From Haliclystus octoradiatus (lineage: Eukaryota > Cnidaria > Staurozoa > Stauromedusae > Haliclystidae), in NCBI GenBank assembly GCA_916610825.1, contig OU744447.1:20181563-20245562 (forward strand): a DNA stretch of 64,000 nt, written 5' to 3'. Under the pieces are notes generated by a model that saw only the letters and a program-made list of their open reading frames with translations, had not been told where the DNA came from and did no database searches. This document shows positions 48,698 through 60,509 of the stretch, piece after piece (positions within the stretch are counted from its first letter, which is position 1; each line of letters begins with the position of its first letter). The translations under genes and the position numbers were made by a program.

Positions 48698-50270
48698 TTG
48701 AAGGTATTAAAGCTTCCCAATATGCAAGCCGCGCCTTTTTTCGGAAACATGCAGTTACGGCCTTGATCGGCGGAAAAGTTTTAGAAATTCTACAAAAATG
48801 AATCCGTATTCCTGTTTCCGGTTCCGCTGTTCTATCCCACGATGCAACTTCAATATTTGCATACAATGTACTTGCAATAAATTCAAGGTCAACACTATCA
48901 AAGCAATATACTGTACTAAAAATATAAATCTTATTATTGTGTTCGTATTTTGAACTTTCATAATTGTTTGTGTTTGATAGTATCAGTGGCAGTAAAATTA
49001 AAGAATTCCATCATATAAACTATGGTTCCATTTAATACTAGCAAGCTATACTAGCATTGTATGTACGATAATGCATACATCTCACGGCTGAAAGTCAGGG
49101 TTTCAGAATATTGTTATTGTATGAAACGTCATAAAAAGCGAAAAGTGAATATTTGCTGTTTTGATTGCAAAAGGAGTTGCACGACACCCCATCTATTTGG
49201 TTTCAGGTCCTGGGAGCTTTGATGCATCGGCTATATGGGAGCCGACGTATTGATATTTAAGGGCCACATTTCACATATTCACATGAAAGTCTGCAGGATC
49301 AGATACGAACATATTAGAAATGTTGAAATTTTCTTTTCCCGTAGAAGTCAAACCAAAACATGAACATATAACGTATGTTTGTTGCTGATGCAAATTTAGG
49401 GTCTCAATATTCTCATATGAGCACTGTGAAAATTTTTGTAGCAACATTAGATATACAGTATAAGTTATTTCATTGCGTATGGATTCAAGCCCTAGGGGTG
49501 ACACCAAAACTTCCCTAACCGGGCTAACACTCCCAACGAGGGGGCTTTTTATTGACAAACTTTGCAAAAATGCTTGAAAAAAGCTTCCCCGACGAGGGAG
49601 ATGGGTATCCCCGACAGGGGATGTAGTCCCCTGACCACGTTGGTGCCACCATGTTCAAACCAGTAAATCGTTAGAATGTGTTTGAGAGTACAATAGTGTG
49701 GTTACAGTCATAATAAATGTGACCATTGTTACAGGTTTATTGCTTATTGGCTAGGTAGAAAGAAACAAAAACAAGCCATTTGGAACCCTTTGATTCAATA
49801 AAGGGCACAAAGACATTGTAGAAACATTAATGTTCATTCTTATATCATACAAAATGCAATATTTTCTGTTTTTTAAATATGATCTCAATTTAATGTCTTC
49901 TAACTAATTACAAGTATTGTACAATCAATAAGTTTGTAACTTTGTATATGTATGACTTCGTTTATGTTTGTATATATATTAGCCAAACAGATCTGAGAAA
50001 ATAGCGGGCACAAGCTGCCATTTGGAATATTGTCAAACAATAAATTAAAAAAACAAATTGTCATCTAAAATTCCACATAGTTCATGTTCAAAGATAATAT
50101 CTCGTGTCTATAATAATTTTGTATGCATAATTAGTACATGTGGGTAGTTTTATTCAAGTATCCTGTATAAGCAGGAATATTCAGCTTGATTCATTATCGA
50201 TGCAACTATATTTAACAGCATTGCTATGCTTGTTCCAAGCTAAATTTATGTTTTGCTTGTTTTAACAAAA
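48698..50270. other. Intergenic stretch between the SINE and GLUT8-like gene A
   Basis: No gene recognised. A patch at 49490-49640 has several GAGGG/CCCCGAC words in inverted or repeated order. Confidence 0.4.
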
Positions 50271-50276
50271 TTTATT
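50271..50276 (-). promoter_or_regulatory. Polyadenylation signal of GLUT8-like gene A
   Basis: AATAAA on the minus strand, about 205 nt after the gene A stop codon. Confidence 0.5.
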
Positions 50277-50481
50277 GTGCATGTCCTACAAACACCCATG
50301 GAGCGCTTTTGCAATGCAAGTCCAATTTGGTTAATAACTCGACACGGACAATCAACTTTGCTCAAAACAACAAAGTATGTTTCAATATAGTGATACCGAC
50401 TTTGTATCAAGCAAATTATTCTTTTCAAGAAAAATGATTTTACCAATGTATGAAATCTTGTATAATTATAACTATCATCAA

Positions 50482-51215
50482 TCAATCCATATTATCAGAA
50501 TTTGATTTTCGTCCAGCAAAATGATCTTCAATTTCCTCTAATGTTTTCCCTTTTGTTTCCGGTACGAAAAACAACACAAAAAAGAAACTTACTAAGCACC
50601 ATGCAGAGAAGAACCAATAGGTACCCTGTTGTTTAAATGTCTCCTGCATATTTGGAACAGACTTTGTTACGATAAATACAAACACCCAATTTGATAATGT
50701 TGTGATACCAGATGCAATACCTTTCGCACGTGGCGGAAACACTTCCGACATAATTAACCAAGGCAATGGGCCCCATCCAACCGAGAATAGTACTATAAAT
50801 AATACAACTGATGTCACTGATAGCCATGATATACTATGCAAGGGTACAGAATGCTCAAATGAATGTGTTGACGTACCATTTTGATTGGGATCAAGTATAA
50901 CAACTTCGTAGTAAAATCCTAGAGTCAGATTACATAGAAACATGCCAAATCCACCAACTAATAGCAAAATTCTTCTCCCAGATTTATCGACAATTAAACA
51001 TGCTACACCTGTTGCGAGTACCTGTGCTAACCCAACACCAGTGGATACCATATTCGTATCTGATATACCAGCAGATTTGAAAATAGCAGCATTGTAAAAT
51101 AAAACGGCATTGATACCACTTAACTGTTGAAATATCATCAACATTACTCCAACTATTAATGGTTTGAACAGACTTGGATGATTAAATTCTGAAATTGACA
51201 TACTTTCTTGGTGAT
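50482..51215 (-). CDS. Gene A exon 4
   Basis: Acceptor TTGACAG. Encodes the second half, from QQLSGINAVLFY through GPLPWLIMSEVFPP to PETKGKTLEEI and the tail SNSDNMD. An external loop has a PNQNGTST glycosylation site. Confidence 0.92.
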
Positions 51216-54200
51216 CTGTCAATGAAGAAGACAACAATCAATTATCATGATGATATTGAAAGGCCAGCAATAAAAAATTCACTGTGCTGATCAACAGCAC
51301 ATTAAATTGACAAAGAGCTCATTTCTTAACATGATTTAAAATCAGAAGTTATTGTTGCTCAAAAACATATATGCGAGTAGGTCTAGGCCTTCATATTGAA
51401 TAGCCTAAATGTAAGATATAATTCTCTTGGTGTCTGAGTATACCTGTGAGTCTGATACCAGATATAAATCAATAGTATTTTAGTAGTATTTCAATATTTT
51501 TTCAGTAACCTTGCCGCCTTCATCAAGGGAATCGCCGAAATAGCTAAGAAATTCATCGCAAGATATAGCAGAAACACAAACAAAATTACAATGCTGACAT
51601 AGATATGTTTCAATTATATAGCTTACACAGTTTTACCACGGGATAATCTTCATTTTACTACCTTAATCAGAATTAATTTAGAAGGTTGACTAGGTCTCCT
51701 CCAGACCTTTAGTCTGCCACATGCTGGATTGATTAAAGATTAGCTACTGTGTCAAATACCCTTATACAATGAAGAGGTACATGTGCATTGTGGATTGTGC
51801 AGGTTTTCAGGGAGTGATCGACTGCATCTACTATACAACATCATATATAAGTCATCTTACCAAGGTTGCTCTCGATCTCAAAACACTCTTCTTCGCTGTC
51901 ATATTGTGGTCCTCTTAACCATGTAAGATTTCTCAGTGCAACATGACGTTGATTATTTGCTAATAGCCAACGTGGTGTTTCTGGCATGAATGTCATAAGA
52001 ATACATAATAGCGCTACTGGCCCAAGTGCAAATATTGCAGTCCATCGCCAAGATAATACTGCACCAATACCATACGCTAGTAAAATTCCTGTGACTATAG
52101 CCAATTGATTCATTGAGCCAAGACCACCACGGAAACGTGGTGTTGCAATTTCACCAATATAAACCTGATAATCAAAATAATTTCGATAATAGTCTTTCAA
52201 AGAGTAAAAGAATTACTGTGGGTAAAACATTCAATTGACGACCATAATTTGATTTATTTTGGAGAAAAATTTGCAGCTTAGCCATTCAGAACTATTGAGA
52301 TCAAATTTCAGTTCGCGATCATCATTATCATAAAACTTGATTTAGTGAGGGTTACTTGGTAAGCTTGTAAAAGCTCACATTCAGAAACTTTTTTTGATCT
52401 AATGTAAACATTGCTGGGGGTTTTCAGCATACATAATCATAACGATAGTAGTAATAACTTCTCTGAAGATCAAGAACCATGAGCATTTGTTTATTTGAGC
52501 GTCTTTCAATAGAAAAAGTTTACTCTCCTCTCCAGAAAAGAATAACAGAACAGCAGTTTTCTAGAATAATCAAACGAAAGGTTAGCCTACCGTTCTTTAG
52601 AAAACCAAAACTTGAGAGTAACATTCTTTGATTTTATCAAATTGGATAAGGTTTTGACAGTAAAAAATTGTCAAAAAAGATGTTCTGCTGCAGTTGTGTA
52701 GTTTGATAGATTCAATAACTCGACTGTACCTACGAATTCTCACAATTTAACTGAGCTGTAAAATAATTATGAACTTTTTCAGTCAATAAATAAATCATTC
52801 TACTTACGGGTACTGTGAGACTTGTTGTTCCAACCGCAATTCCAACAATAATTCTACCCAAGTAGAGCATCCATGAATATTGTGCAGCGCCAATTAGAAG
52901 CCAGCCAATTGCAAATGGTAAGGAGCAGAGCAACAGTGTTGTTTTACGTCCAAATTGGTCAATTAGCCAACCACCAATTACGCTGCCAACAACTGCACCA
53001 ACAGCAATAAGAGACTGAAAATAATGAAGTATACAACAATTTAAAAAATAGCTACGCAACGCTATGACACATGGTTGACTATGATAGAAGACCATTTCAT
53101 AATGTTGTAGGGAATTTCCCTGAAAGTTGAAGTAGGCCTAGGCCTAACTGCTATTTAGAGTGTAGGCCATAATATCTGAAATCTAGGATTCTCCTCAAAA
53201 CATGCTCTGAACTACAGTTTCTTACTTAATTCGCTGTTTTATGGAGTGCCACAATATTTATTAAACAAACTTCAACGAGTGCAAAATGCGGCTGCTCGTT
53301 TGATATTAAATGTACCAAAGTTCGATCACATTACATCTGCTATGGTTGAACTCCATTGTCTACCAGTCAAATACCGCATAATGTTCAAGATCTTAGTGTT
53401 GGTATTTAAATGCATGAAAGGAGATACACCTTTGAATTTGAAAGAGATGATCAGCTTGTATAGCCCGAATAGAACACTGAGGTCCAATAGTGACTTATTG
53501 TTAAAGGCACCGGTGTATAAGTGTAAAACATTGGGAGCTTGTTCCTTTAAATCTTCTGCTCCGTTCCTATGGAACAAACTGTCACTTTTAATTAGGAAAC
53601 TATCAACATTAGAACATTTTAAATCTTCTTTGAAGACATACTACTTTAAAGAAGCTTATAATTTGTAAATATCATGATCACCTTACTGTAGGCCTACAGT
53701 CCCTAGAATATTTATTTATATAGTTAAGGACTTTAATTAATTAATTATTATTATTAACTATTATTATTATATCACAAAAATATTGAGATAAATGAAATTC
53801 TCTATGGTTTAGGAGTTCAGGCCAGGCTTTACTGTACACATTGATGTCAAGTCCATATTTTTAATAAAAGAATCTAGAATGATTACGTTTCCATGGCAAA
53901 AGGAAAAAGCTAAAAACGTGTTGCCATTGTAACTAGTAGAGACTGTCTATTTAAAAATTGGCTGAGAGAAAATTTGTAGACCTATGTTTTAGATTGGTGC
54001 GTTGGGCCTCAAATTTAGACCCTGTAATATGTAGGCCTACCTAAGTCAGTGCTGTAATAAAATACAGTTTGAATCAATTTTGCTTTAGCAAACCATTCAA
54101 TACTCTAAACATCCAGAAACCAAATTATGATGTTTATTTTGAATCAATCGAGGTTCAATAATATCAATGTAATTGATCTAAAAAATATGTAATCTGTTGA

Positions 54201-57200
54201 TTTCAGATTGTCAAAATGACCAAAATGAAACTATATCTGCGATATTTATCTTCTTTGCAGGAAATAGGCTAAATAGGCCTATCATAGATTCGCAAACAGG
54301 AAAACAGTACTATCAAATATGAGCAGGTACCTTTATTACTGTATTGTACTGTACTGTACTGTGTTGTATAGATAGCTGCTTGCATGATTTTTACTTCAGC
54401 ACAAACAATTTAGAGGCAGCTGGTGGGTTTCAGAAAGGTTCCTACAGCATCATGCGTGTGGCGTAGGCAAGAGCCTCTATCCCGTGTTCCACTCCATGAA
54501 ACTGAGAGTCGCTGCACTCGGGCTAGAGGAATTTCTTACTAAAAGTTGGCCCATCATTTCAGAATTCGGAAATGCCCAATCACATGCGACCTTGAGATCA
54601 CGTGGAGCTGTAAGCCTTCTTGATTGGTTGAAATATCCCTTACGTCATGAAGTCTGACAAATCACTTTTTCAATAATATCCAAAATTTCAAAAGTCTGCT
54701 TCCATGCTTCGAATCATCTGTTAAGTCTATTTAATTTGCCTGCCTATCCTGGAGAATTGAAACGCTGTTTTCAATATATTTAATTAGACTGAATTGCTGT
54801 CTTTACTTATTTTCTATAATGTTTAACAACGTGGACATTTTGTGACTGGATTTGAATTATAATAGAGTTTGTTCATGAGATAATATCTGGTGTTGGGTTT
54901 TAAACTTTGATAAGCCAATTCGTCAGAAGATTTCTGTTAGCAGCTGACAGCTGCCTTGAAAAATTGGCGATTAAGTTTGATAGACTCAGCCTATAAAGTA
55001 CAAAGCATGTTGCATTATCATTTATATATACATATGGATGAGTGGCACTTGTATATTAGATATTGATATTGTCATACTCTCATTTGAATCAAGGATATGA
55101 AGCATCGTATTGTTTTTGATAATATTCCATAAATATAGGAGCGATGAACGCTAATAGTTCATGACTTGAGAGATGAGCTTATGGCACTGTGTACAATCAG
55201 AATTATTTCGTTCATCTCACCCTTCTATGCATGATGTTGCATCGATCAAGCCTTGCTTTTTTGAGGCTCAATGATGATGTTCAAAGTGTTTAAACTCAAT
55301 GACTGCACATGATTATAGATACCTACTTCCACAAATAGAGTCTTATGCCTACCAAACTGTTTTCACGATCATGGTCGGTCTTCCAATCGCATAATGGTAA
55401 GTGTTTTATTTTGCATAATTCACATATGTTGGGAACAAAAATATAACAACACAGAAACAGAGTAAGGCTTGCTCGATGCCTATATCAACTTGCAGATGCT
55501 TTGAATCAAAATTGTTTTGTTGTAGAACTTATTGCAGTCCCAACTATTTTCTTTGTATTATATCTGCAAGCATATCTCTTTTAGATTTCATATAAATATT
55601 CCATAACTTTAAAACATTCCATTTCTGCCAGTCTGCAAATAATGGCAATCTCGACGAGATCTCGGGGGCGGCCGCGCCGAAAAAAGTTAGGGGCGGGGGC
55701 GGCAACTGATCAACTTTGACTTCAGGGGCGGCAAAATCCATCATTTCAGCAAAAAAAATACGAAGAAAATGACAAAAAAAATCATTTTTAACTGCCGATT
55801 TTCGATAAAAACTGCAGCTCCAGGGGCGGCAATCAGGAGAAAAATTTTTGTCTCGGGGGGGCAGCTGCCATGCTTTGCAGACCGGCATTTCTGACCTGCT
55901 TGAAGGTGAGAAAAGATAATTTGTAAATATTGCAAACCTGCCTCTGTGTTACAATGAGGATTATTTAAGCATGCTTAGCCTGATGATCGAACAATGATGA
56001 TCACCGTTTTCATATAGACCCAGCTTTCTCAGCCGCTAAGAACACTATAGGATGAGATGTTGGAATTCAAGTTTCTCCAGAATAAATTTCAGGTCTGTCC
56101 TGTTTTATTTGTTGCACGAAGGGTCACTTGTGCCTCAAATTTCACTTCAATCTATGCAAGAGAATTAATACCCCCCCCCCCCCCCCAGAAAATGTGAAAC
56201 AATACTCAACAGGAAAATGTTGCTGCTATTTAGTAACAATGTACACCAGATGTACAAAAATGCAGGATACAGGTTCCGGCATACTAAATACATAATACTC
56301 AAAGTACATCAGAGAAGTAAACAAATTAAAATAATATATCATTTCATCTTTAGCATTGTTTTGGGCAATTTCTAGGCTCATGTGTCTAAACAGGAGTACA
56401 ATAAATGTGATTTAGGCAATTACAGGATGCAAGCAATATAGTAAGAAATCATCTTTGTACAATAATAATAATTACACAAATCGAATCCTATGCTACAAGC
56501 TCTAATAGTTAGTTACTCTATGTTCCAGTGCGGGTGACCAGGTGAATCCTCTGTCATGTAGGACACTAAATTACATTGATGTTGATCTCTCTTTGCCCAA
56601 TAGCCTACCAAATACCATTTTTTATGCAGATAAGAAAGAAGAGACATGCCTCCAGACAAGCACACCAACTGATGAAGTTCAGGGAAATCATGCAAAGCGT
56701 CCACAGAACTAGTTTTCTGCTAATCAGGCTGGCATGCTCTTAAAACAGCTTTATGAAGAGAAAATGGAACTCTTCATTGTTCATGTAAACATTGAAATCC
56801 AAAATTCAATTGTCATCTTATTGGATATTTAATAACCTTTTAGGCAATTTTGTTGGTCCTGTTAAGATTGAGGCTGCATCAAAATATTTCATTATTCGTG
56901 TATATTTACTGTATCTTGAAAATGAATATTATTTATTTATAATTTTGTAAATAAATGTTTTTTTTAGCAACATAACCAATGCAATATCAGTGTCATATAT
57001 CATGTTCAATGAAGTATTTTGCTTACTGCCAGACTGCAAATTATCCAAACTGTGCGCTCATGCTGAAATAACTTACTGCTTAAACATCAAAATTTGATAA
57101 CATTAGCTTACTTCTATTTTTAAACTTGAAGGTTTCTTAACTAAAAATATATGCTATAAACTCCATCGCCAAGAGGATGAATAAGTCCTAGGTATTGTTA

Positions 57201-59233
57201 CAAAGTTAGTCTCCATTGGCTTCCTATCGTGAAAATCATTGGATTATACACCAGAAATAGGATAACTTCTTTCTATCATAAGACATTAAATAAGATTGCC
57301 TTATTTGTAAATAACCTTAGTAAATAAAATAGTATGCCTATATATAAATACCCTTAGAGAGTTTTAGCAATTCATGTATAGTTATCCGATGCTGCTGTAC
57401 GCCGCAAGGAGAACATTTCAACAATCAAAGAAGACGGAAGACAAAGTTAGAGAGAAATCAGCGACTTAAGCATATATCACATATGTTCAAGTTTCAACCA
57501 ATTCTTGATAATGACACTCATCTATGTAGTACTTATATGATTAAAGATGTAAAAGAGATTTACAAATGATCGATTAAATTTGCTGCATATTGATACTTCA
57601 TTCACGTAGGATAAAATCTTATAGGGTTCGACAAAAGTAGGAATCAGAAGATTGGAGCAAATTCAGTAGGAAATTGATATTTTTACCATTTAGGCCTATT
57701 GGTCAAACATCAACAAAAAAATTTAAAAGAAAATGTTTAAGTGCCTCTGGGATTCCATAATACTCTTTAGGCTTTATAACAACATATAAATAATAATAAT
57801 AATTACTAGTATGTAAAATGTGCTGTAGTATGCTACTTGGCCTAGGTTAATTCGAAGTTTAGTAGGTTAGAAGTCCTGAAAATGTGAAAAACGAAGAGAA
57901 GAAGACAAACAGATGGGCAATTGGGCATTGGCCAGCCTAGCATAAATGAGTCAGTATATGCATATGGATTAGTAAAGTTCAACGTGATGACAACAACAGA
58001 CATCACTTTTAGTTGATCAGTTGCAGTTGATCGTATTTACTGTCTTATTAATACCAACCTGGCTATGTTCGGACCGTTCTGTCACTCTGCGTCTGCGAAG
58101 CAACCTTATCAAATTCCAGTTTCTGGTAAAGAAAACGACTGCTTGCTTTACAATAAGATATGTTATTACATTCAAAACACTTTGAGTTAAATTACCATCA
58201 AGAAGAAAATGATATAGAGAGCATTTTGAGCTTTTAGAAATGAAACAGATAACATATCAAGACGTCGAACTTAGCAATGTCAAACACTAATTTTGTTTTT
58301 ACTTTTTCTTGTCATTTTCAATAGCAGTCTCGGCTAGACTTGAGGTTTTAGCGAGGTTTTACGCATGCGCATTGCAAAACATGTTTCTTAGTGGGCCCGC
58401 TTTTTACCCTCATTGATGTTAGCCTGTATGAAATGGAGTTCTGACGTAATGCACACAGGCTAACGGCGTTTGACTACGTGTGGCGCATAATATTAAAACT
58501 ACATTAATTATGGAAAGCAAATTTTGATACGTAATAAAGTAGCCTATACTAAGTTAATATTTAAAAACAGGTAGGAATATTAAAGTGAGAGAAAGGGATC
58601 CTTTATGACATTAAAAGAATGCTTTGTTAATTAACTATTGGAAATGACCGGGTGGGCTTTAGCCCATGGGCCATCCATATGGACGAACCGGGCCGCCACT
58701 GGCACTGGAAGGAGGAAGGACCAACCTTAATAGTATGGGTAGGCTACATGGGACGGGTGCATGGCAGCATTGGTCAGTCTAAATCTAGATCTCTGTATCT
58801 CCCAAAAGTAGACTCTATACCATTTTTCGCAAGGAACGCAGCCTAGGCCTGGTTACCCTGGCATATTTGTATCGTTTTACTGGCTGTGGCTTTCACCTGA
58901 GCCTGCTGGCCGATTTGTCAGGCTCAAGGAGGATGCCAGAACCGTAGTCCCTGGGCTGTAAAAACAAATTATCATACTTACAGCAAACCAAGAAAATTCT
59001 CCTTTGCTAAGATGAAGTTCATTGCCTTCTTCCAGTTCCTTTTCCGTGGGTGAGGTAAATCCCAAGGCAAAACCAAAATTTAAAGCACCAATGGCGCTGA
59101 TAACACAGGCCAGCAGCAAACTCCAAAATCGATCATTTTGAATCATTGTTACACGAGCTTTCTGAACCAAAGGTTCTTCATCGTCAAGATAAGGAACTTC
59201 TTTCAAATTTTCACTATCGTAAGATCGAATCAT
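50482..59233 (-). CDS. GLUT8-like facilitative sugar transporter A (4 exons)
   Basis: An SLC2A8-class sugar transporter of 498 residues, with twelve membrane helices expected. Exons: 58982-59233, 52808-53014, 51861-52164 and 50482-51215; phases 0, 0, 1. The N-terminus has an acidic cluster with EEPLV at residues 19-23, close to the [DE]xxxL[LI] sorting signal that keeps mammalian GLUT8 in endolysosomes. Canonical motifs are all present: NFGFALGFTSP, GGWLIDQFGRK, VYIGEIATPRFRGG, PETPRWLL, QQLSGINAVLFYNA, DKSGRRILLL, GPLPWLIMSEVFPPRAKG and PETKGKTLEEIEDHF. It shares intron positions and the lengths of exons 2 and 3 with gene B, so the two are tandem duplicates. Its start faces the PDCD2L-like gene across 1.2 kb. 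Polyol or trehalose transport is possible instead of glucose. Confidence 0.9.
51216..51860 (-). other. Gene A intron 3
   Basis: 645 bp, no repeat or RNA gene recognised. Confidence 0.6.
51861..52164 (-). CDS. Gene A exon 3
   Basis: 304 nt, acceptor TATCAG. Begins VYIGEIATPRFRGG, contains SWRWTAIFALGPVA and PETPRWLL, and ends in phase 1 at a GTAAGA donor. Confidence 0.9.
52165..52807 (-). other. Gene A intron 2
   Basis: 643 bp, nothing recognised. Confidence 0.6.
52808..53014 (-). CDS. Gene A exon 2
   Basis: 207 nt, acceptor TTTCAG, donor GTAAGTA. Encodes SLIAVGAVVGSVIGGWLIDQ through LTVP, ending in phase 0. Confidence 0.9.
53190..53760 (+). pseudogene. 5'-truncated LINE: C-terminal reverse transcriptase fragment
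   Basis: The open frame 53246-53668, with LNSLFYG-like codons just before it, gives VPQYLLNKLQRVQNAAARLI, HCLPVKYRIMFKILVLVFK and LWNKLS. This is the standard C-terminal region of CR1/L2-type LINEs. It ends in a TTA-rich tail at 53740-53760. It lies antisense in gene A intron 1. The fragment is intact over about 140 codons, so it is fairly young, but it lacks everything upstream. Confidence 0.85.
53761..55626 (-). other. Gene A intron 1, central part
   Basis: AT-rich intron. A short (TACTG)n run lies near 54341-54362. No exon recognised. Confidence 0.45.
55627..55887. mobile_element. 261-bp MITE with strand-biased G-rich core
   Basis: The ends TGCCAGTCTGCAAATAATGG and the complement of the right edge (TGCCGGTCTGCAAAGCATGG) match at 16 of 20 positions. 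TTTC lies outside both ends and may be a 4-bp target duplication. Inside, runs of four or more G recur on the + strand (GGGGGCGG, GGGGCGGGGGCGG, GGGGCGG, GGGGGGG), in contrast to the AT-rich surroundings. It is non-coding. Confidence 0.55.
55888..58981 (-). other. Gene A intron 1, 5' part
   Basis: Includes a run of 16 C at 56171-56186 and AT-rich sequence. No exon is recognised with confidence. The stretch 58330-58480 is less AT-rich but shows no frame. Confidence 0.45.
58982..59233 (-). CDS. Gene A exon 1
   Basis: 84 codons from ATG 59231-59233 to a GTAAGT donor after FSWFA. It includes the acidic DDEEPLV stretch and TM1. A further non-coding 5' exon cannot be excluded. Confidence 0.88.
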
Positions 59234-59428
59234 GGTTTCAAATGTATGAACACCCTCTCAGAAATTTGAGAATATTGTCCAAAGTGCAAATAACATTTAA
59301 ATTGTTTCAGACAAATTATGTTTCGAAATTAGAAGATATGGTCATGTGATAGAGACATGTTATAGATCGATGCTGCAGGGTCTTCTAGATTGAGGCTAGG
59401 TCATGTGATTACTTTCATGTGATTGATT

Positions 59429-60353
59429 CATAGACATAATAGATATAGACTGCTGATGGCGTTCGAAAACGGGCTTAAAACGTAGCACCTATGGGGATCC
59501 ATAATGGCTGACACATGCTCCATAAGTGGCGGGGAAAGCAGTGTTTTGACCCAATATTGTTGTTAGGAAATAAAATAATAGATGAGCCGGATTATTTCGA
59601 GCTACTTTTAAAGCAATTAAATATGATTGAAATTAACAGTTTTGTTGTGTATCACTCAATTTCGAATCAAATCTGCTCAATTATTTTATCAAATTTTCAC
59701 TGAAATATTCCAATTTTGTAAGTAGATATATCGCCGCTTTTGTAACAATAAGACATCAAAATTTCAGAGTTTGCTCAGATTTAACATTTATTAATCATCC
59801 AAGCTGTATTTACATGACAAGGTGCATGTTTACTGCTGGTTACAGCAAAACACAGGACGCAGAATGAGTGTAGAAAAGTTGATATTGAAACAATAACAAA
59901 CAAATTGCAATAATGCTACGAAAAATAATCAAATTTAATTCACCAAATATCCAAATATTTTACACCCCATAAGTGACAATAGTTATAAAGTCTAAGATTG
60001 ATGAAGATAGCCACAAATTAAGCCTCATAACCAGCAGTACCATCGCAAACAAGCGTAGCGGATACCAATTAATATCAAAATATGCAAATTTTTATTATAA
60101 TCAATGTTTCCATATCATTAAAACCATATTAAAAATGTTCAAAAGCAAGACAAATAGATATATGCAGCGATTTAAATCAATTCAAGCACTTTGTGTCTAC
60201 TTCAAATACCAAATTGTATTGGAATTTAGACTTTTGCGGTCAGTTTACAACATACAACTGCAACTTTTGGGCGCATGTGTCTACCATTTTGGCTGCCCAT
60301 GAGTGCCACGCGTCACGTGACCCCATCAGCGGTCTATATCTATTATGTCTATG
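59429..60353. mobile_element. 925-bp inverted-repeat DNA transposon with 8-bp TSD, between two divergent genes
   Basis: CATAGACATAATAGATATAG starts at 59429 and its inverse ends at 60353. The match runs 29 of 30 bases at the tip and continues more weakly for about 100 bp on each side (for example ACACATGC). GATTGATT lies immediately outside both ends (59421-59428 and 60354-60361). No transposase frame is present, so it is non-autonomous. It fills 925 of the 1,183 bp between the start codons of gene A (59233, -) and the PDCD2L-like gene (60417, +). Confidence 0.85.
60312..60321. promoter_or_regulatory. Palindromic E-box GTCACGTGAC
   Basis: This perfect palindrome matches the consensus for TFEB/MITF/USF-type bHLH factors. 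It lies 96 bp upstream of the PDCD2L-like start codon, inside the right arm of the transposon. The left arm lacks it. A role is inferred from motif and position only. Confidence 0.35.
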
Positions 60354-60416
60354 GATTGATTTCAGGAATTCTGTATGTACACGAGGTTATTTAGACAGGC
60401 CTGAAAAGTTGACAAA

Positions 60417-60509
60417 ATGTCGGTGATTCTTGCATTACCTGATGAACTAATTGAGAAAGGAAAGGATCCTTTCCTACCATGGACAACGAATAAGATTGGT
60501 GGTATACCG
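60417..60509 (+). CDS. PDCD2L: PDCD2L-like exon 1
   Basis: 31 codons from ATG to IGGIP, phase 0, donor GTATGT. The start is the first ATG after the promoter-resident transposon, only 55 bp from its target duplication. Confidence 0.8.
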
